A stretch of DNA of 64,000 nucleotides from Oceanidesulfovibrio marinus (GTDB taxonomy: Bacteria > Desulfobacterota > Desulfovibrionia > Desulfovibrionales > Desulfovibrionaceae). How positions within the stretch are numbered: position 1 is the first letter of the stretch; each line of letters begins with the position of its first letter. The position numbers and the translations under genes were made by a program. The stretch covers positions 1,302,001 to 1,366,000 of the forward strand of contig NZ_CP039543.1 in NCBI RefSeq assembly GCF_013085545.1, written 5' to 3'. Of the stretch, positions 61,390 to 64,000 are shown piece after piece. The notes under the pieces are model-generated. The model had not been told where the DNA came from and did no database searches. It saw only the letters and a list, made by a program, of their open reading frames with translations.

Positions 61390-62778
61390 ATGTCCGACGC
61401 CATAGACTGCGCACTTGTCGTGGTGGGCGCAGGTCCGGGCGGGTTCGACGCCGCCCTGGAGGCCGCTGCCCTGGGTATCGAGACCGTGCTCGTGGAGCGC
61501 GAGAACCTGGGCGGAACCTGCCTCAACTGGGGCTGCATTCCCACCAAGCTTTTCCTCGGAGCCAGCGCACCGCTGGCTTCGCTGGCGGACCACGCCAAGC
61601 TCAAGCTCATCGAGTACGATCCGGAATCCGTGCGCGTCTCCCTGCCTGCGCTGCAGAACCGCAAACGCAAGCTCATTGCCGGCACGCACAAGGCCATGAC
61701 CCAGCGGCTGAAGAAGGCGGGCGTCACCCTGGTGCAGGGCTCCGGCCGCTTTACCGCGCCGGGTGTTCTGGAGGTTGAAGACGCCGAGGGTGGCGTGACC
61801 TCCATACAATATAAAGACGCCATCGTGGCCACCGGCGCCGGATCGGCCAGCTTTCCGGCCATTGCGCCGGACGGCGATGCCGTGCTCGACCCGCAGCAGA
61901 TCCTCGATCTGGAGACGCCGCCGGAGAGCCTGGTCATCGTGGGCGGCGGCGCCATCGGTATTGAGATGGGCGAGGTCTTCTCCCGTCTGGGCGCGTCCAT
62001 CACCCTGGTGGAGGCCATGGACCACCTGCTGCCTTACGAGGACACGGAGATCGGCGGCGGGCTGGCCAAGCTGCTGAAACGGGACAAATGGGCGCTGCGC
62101 ATCGGTGAACGCGTGGCCTCGCTGAAGACCATGGACGGCCGCGCCGTACTGACCATGGAGTCCGGCGAGACCATCGAGGCGGACAAGGCCCTGGTGGCCG
62201 TGGGCCGCAAGCCCAACTCCGCCGGCATCGGCCTGGAGGCCGTGGGATGCGAGCTCGATTCCCGCGGTTTCGTGAAAACCGACGAGAACCTGAACGCCGC
62301 GAAGAACATCTACGCCGTGGGCGACGTCAACGGCATCGCCCTGCTGGCCCACGCGGCTACGCATCAGGGCCACTACGTGGTGCGGCGCATCGCCGGCCGT
62401 GAAGAGCAGCCCTACGCCGGTGGCGTCATCCCGGCCTGCGTGTACGGCAGCCACGAGGTGATGCGCGCCGGGCTTACCGAGGCCATGGCCGTGGAGGCCG
62501 GCGGCACGGTGGAGGTCTCGCGCTTCCAGCTGGCGGCCAACCCGTACGCCCAGGCGCAGTCCGCAGGCTACGGCTTTGTGAAGGCAATCTGGATCAACGG
62601 AACGCTCGCCGGGATCTCGGCCCTGGGCCACGGCGTTTCCCATCTGGTCACCCTGGCCGAGGTCCTGGTGCGGGAGAAGATCACCGTGGACCGCCTGGAC
62701 CGCTACGTTTTCGCCCACCCCACCCTGGACGAGGGCCTTGCCGAGGCGCTCCGGGCGCCGCGCGAAGCCGTGTCGTAA
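61390..62778 (+). CDS. lpdA: Dihydrolipoyl dehydrogenase
   Basis: A 462-residue FAD enzyme. The FAD-binding GAGPGG (residues about 14-19), redox-active cysteines C44 and C49 (GGTCLNWGCIPTK), the NAD-binding GGGAIGIEMG, the second FAD motif NIYAVGDVNG and the C-terminal His-Glu pair HPTLDEGLAEAL are all present. It regenerates the lipoyl group of GcvH. The start at 61390 is 2 bases after gcvPB. A strong terminator follows 43 bases after the stop. Confidence 0.95.
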   Translation: MSDAIDCALVVVGAGPGGFDAALEAAALGIETVLVERENLGGTCLNWGCIPTKLFLGASAPLASLADHAKLKLIEYDPESVRVSLPALQNRKRKLIAGTHKAMTQRLKKAGVTLVQGSGRFTAPGVLEVEDAEGGVTSIQYKDAIVATGAGSASFPAIAPDGDAVLDPQQILDLETPPESLVIVGGGAIGIEMGEVFSRLGASITLVEAMDHLLPYEDTEIGGGLAKLLKRDKWALRIGERVASLKTMDGRAVLTMESGETIEADKALVAVGRKPNSAGIGLEAVGCELDSRGFVKTDENLNAAKNIYAVGDVNGIALLAHAATHQGHYVVRRIAGREEQPYAGGVIPACVYGSHEVMRAGLTEAMAVEAGGTVEVSRFQLAANPYAQAQSAGYGFVKAIWINGTLAGISALGHGVSHLVTLAEVLVREKITVDRLDRYVFAHPTLDEGLAEALRAPREAVS

Positions 62779-62791
62779 GAAATCACTGACG

Positions 62792-62816
62792 CCGGGTCGG
62801 AATATTACCTACCCGG
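62792..62816. other. Small hairpin after lpd
   Basis: CCGGGT (62792-62797) and ACCCGG (62811-62816) form a 6-bp stem just before the main terminator. It has no U-tract of its own. Confidence 0.35.
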
Positions 62817-62820
62817 TATG

Positions 62821-62869
62821 AAAAGCCCCGTTGCGCTGCGCCGCTGGCCTGCCGCATCGGGGCTTTTTT
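62821..62869 (+). terminator. Intrinsic terminator of the gcv-lpd operon
   Basis: AAAGCCCCG (62822-62830) pairs with CGGGGCTTT (62858-62866) over a 27-base loop, with T residues to 62869. Confidence 0.85.
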
Positions 62870-63280
62870 CTTTGCACCCGCTGGTAATACGCTCCGCGAT
62901 CCGCACCAGGATTGCATCGTATCGCTACTCGCGTCCCAAGACGGCGCCAAAGCTCCGTATCTCTCTGCCGGTCCGGTTGTCCTTTCCACGGCGTTGCATC
63001 CAATTTTCGGAGTGAAAACGGTGAAAGATATGTGAAAGTGAACGACAAAAACCGAAGACCCCCTTGCGCCAAAACTTCTAAGAGGGTAAGAGTAAGAGTT
63101 TCTGCAATGATCGAAACAAAATAAGTGCCAATTTTTTTATTTTTCAGTTTACAAAAAATTAATCAATGTTGTAGAAAAGACGTACACGCAGTGGGCGCGT
63201 GCTGTCTCCTTCGCCACCAGACGTTCGGGGCGGAGGTGGGGACTGATCCAGAAACCGTTGATATCTTCGGAGGTTAAGGA
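62870..63280. other. 411-bp gap with a candidate promoter
   Basis: No gene is supported. AT-rich between about 63110 and 63180. TTTACA (63148-63153) and TAGAAA (63172-63177), 18 bases apart, form a weak sigma-70 promoter about 100 bases before the vWA-protein start. Confidence 0.4.
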
Positions 63281-64000
63281 ATGATTAAGAAATCGTTTGT
63301 CCGTATCATGCTTCTGCTCCTGGCCGTGACCTTCATGGCCGTGCCGGCTGAAGCAAAGTGGAAAAAGGTTCCCAAGGTCGACAACTTCATCCTGTTCCAG
63401 GACTACTCTGGTTCCATGGCCATGCATCACGAAGCTTACAAGCAAGTGAAGATCGCCATGTCCAAGAAGGTTCTGGCGCGCATCAATGAGATGACTCCCG
63501 AGCTCGGCTACAACGCTTCTCTGCATACGTTCGCTCCGTTTGCCGAGATGCTGGCCATGGGCCCCTATGACAAGTCGGCCATGAGCTCCGCCATCGAGAA
63601 AATCCAGACCGACTACCCGATCTTCGGCCGCCTGACCCCCATGGGCCCCGGCATCTCCGAACTTCGCCCCGTTCTGGACAACCTCTCCGGCAAGACCGCC
63701 ATCATCATGCTTTCCGACGGTCGCCACAACAAGGGCGTTGATCCTGTCGCCGAAGCCACCGCCATCTACAACAGCTACCCCAACGTGTGCTTCCACGTGA
63801 TTTCCTTTGCCGAGGACGACTACGGCAAGGAGATCCTGGAGTCCATCGCTGCCCTGAACGACTGCTCCTGCGGCGTTGTGGACGGCTTCAAGCTGATGGA
63901 AGACGACGTGGCCCTCGAGGACTTCCTCAAGTGCGCCCTGTACGACCTCGTGAACGTGTGTGACAGCGAAGTCATCATGTTCCGCTCCATCCAGTTCGAC
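63281..64000 (+). CDS. Secreted vWA-domain protein, 5' part
   Basis: The gene continues past the right edge; 240 codons are visible. A signal peptide covers residues 1-26 (MIKKSFVRIMLLLLAVTFMAVPAEA). A von Willebrand A domain follows, with the metal site DYSGSM (DxSxS), a Thr in GRLTPMG and the Asp in IIMLSDGRHN. Later Cys residues (VCF, DCSCG, KCALYDLVNVC) suggest disulfides. Such proteins in related bacteria often end in an OmpA-type peptidoglycan-binding domain, but that part is outside the window. The start at 63281 has GGAGG 6-8 bases upstream. The codon use (GCT, GTT, TCC) looks tuned for high expression. Confidence 0.85.
   Translation, partial: MIKKSFVRIMLLLLAVTFMAVPAEAKWKKVPKVDNFILFQDYSGSMAMHHEAYKQVKIAMSKKVLARINEMTPELGYNASLHTFAPFAEMLAMGPYDKSAMSSAIEKIQTDYPIFGRLTPMGPGISELRPVLDNLSGKTAIIMLSDGRHNKGVDPVAEATAIYNSYPNVCFHVISFAEDDYGKEILESIAALNDCSCGVVDGFKLMEDDVALEDFLKCALYDLVNVCDSEVIMFRSIQFD

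Noticed and set aside
63109-63135. Sigma-54-like TGGCAC on the minus strand near 63130
   Set aside because: The -12 half reads TTGT instead of TTGC and it points into the lpd terminator, so no target gene is present.

Overview
The window is a high-GC, gene-dense bacterial chromosome segment. Its gene content points to a Desulfovibrio-like member of the Desulfobacterota: an AddAB-type nuclease pair, a CheA/CheB/CheR operon carrying a ParA and a HEAT-repeat protein, many two-component, Hpt and HDOD regulators, split glycine decarboxylase genes, a c-heme sensor kinase beside a YeiH-type transporter, and an OmpA/vWA-like secreted protein. The taxonomic call is an inference from gene content and composition; there is no rRNA in the window.

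Layout. 0-4.2 kb: the end of an AddA/RecB-like helicase-nuclease and a complete AddB-like Fe-S nuclease. 4.2-8.6 kb: a small unknown protein, a ureohydrolase-fold protein, an outer-membrane beta-barrel protein, a GlsB/YeaQ-type membrane protein, and a DUF296 + LarA-like pair. 8.7-14.2 kb (minus strand): one compact operon read as cpoB-like lipoprotein, dprA, a small protein, HDOD, GGDEF, xerC, with overlapping genes. 14.4 kb: an unrecognised multi-pass membrane protein. 15.5-25.2 kb (minus): the chemotaxis operon cheB, HEAT protein, cheR, parA, cheW, cheY, cheA and a secreted protein. 25.5 kb: tRNA-Pro(CGG) with a good promoter and terminator. 25.6-29.7 kb (minus): C45-type acyltransferase/peptidase, AraC regulator, methyl-accepting chemotaxis protein. 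29.9-34.4 kb: small unknown protein, glycosyltransferase, tandem UspA, Hpt protein, NarL-type regulator. 34.6-40.0 kb: type II P-type ATPase, YraQ/ArsP-type permease, YCII protein, then an AT-richer pair of tandem paralogous unknown proteins. 40.0-46.3 kb: EF-hand protein, small protein, PAS-LuxR regulator, Hpt protein, and an NtrC-type regulator with its c-heme sensor kinase. 46.7-48.8 kb: YeiH-family transporter and a 98-aa membrane protein. 49.0-57.9 kb: secreted Cys-rich protein, Gate-domain membrane protein, DUF3179 protein, HAD phosphatase, ribbon-helix-helix protein, methyltransferase, aminotransferase, HD-domain protein, CheY-like regulator. 58.1-62.8 kb: gcvH, gcvPA, gcvPB, lpd operon (no gcvT). 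63.3 kb to the end: start of a secreted vWA-domain protein.

The most interesting locus is 42.4-48.9 kb. A membrane sensor kinase with a periplasmic CxxCH heme motif (DUF3365-like) and its NtrC-type activator are divergent from a YeiH-type transporter that carries an unusual Ala/Lys/Glu-rich insertion. The transporter has a textbook sigma-54 -24/-12 element (46640-46654) and a palindrome about 150 bp upstream of it. A 98-aa one-helix membrane protein follows. I read this as one signal-response unit. Three of its genes carry four single-base indels in total (43101-43107, about 45452, about 48077, about 48150). These either make them recent pseudogenes or are sequencing/assembly errors; everything else about the reading frames is intact.
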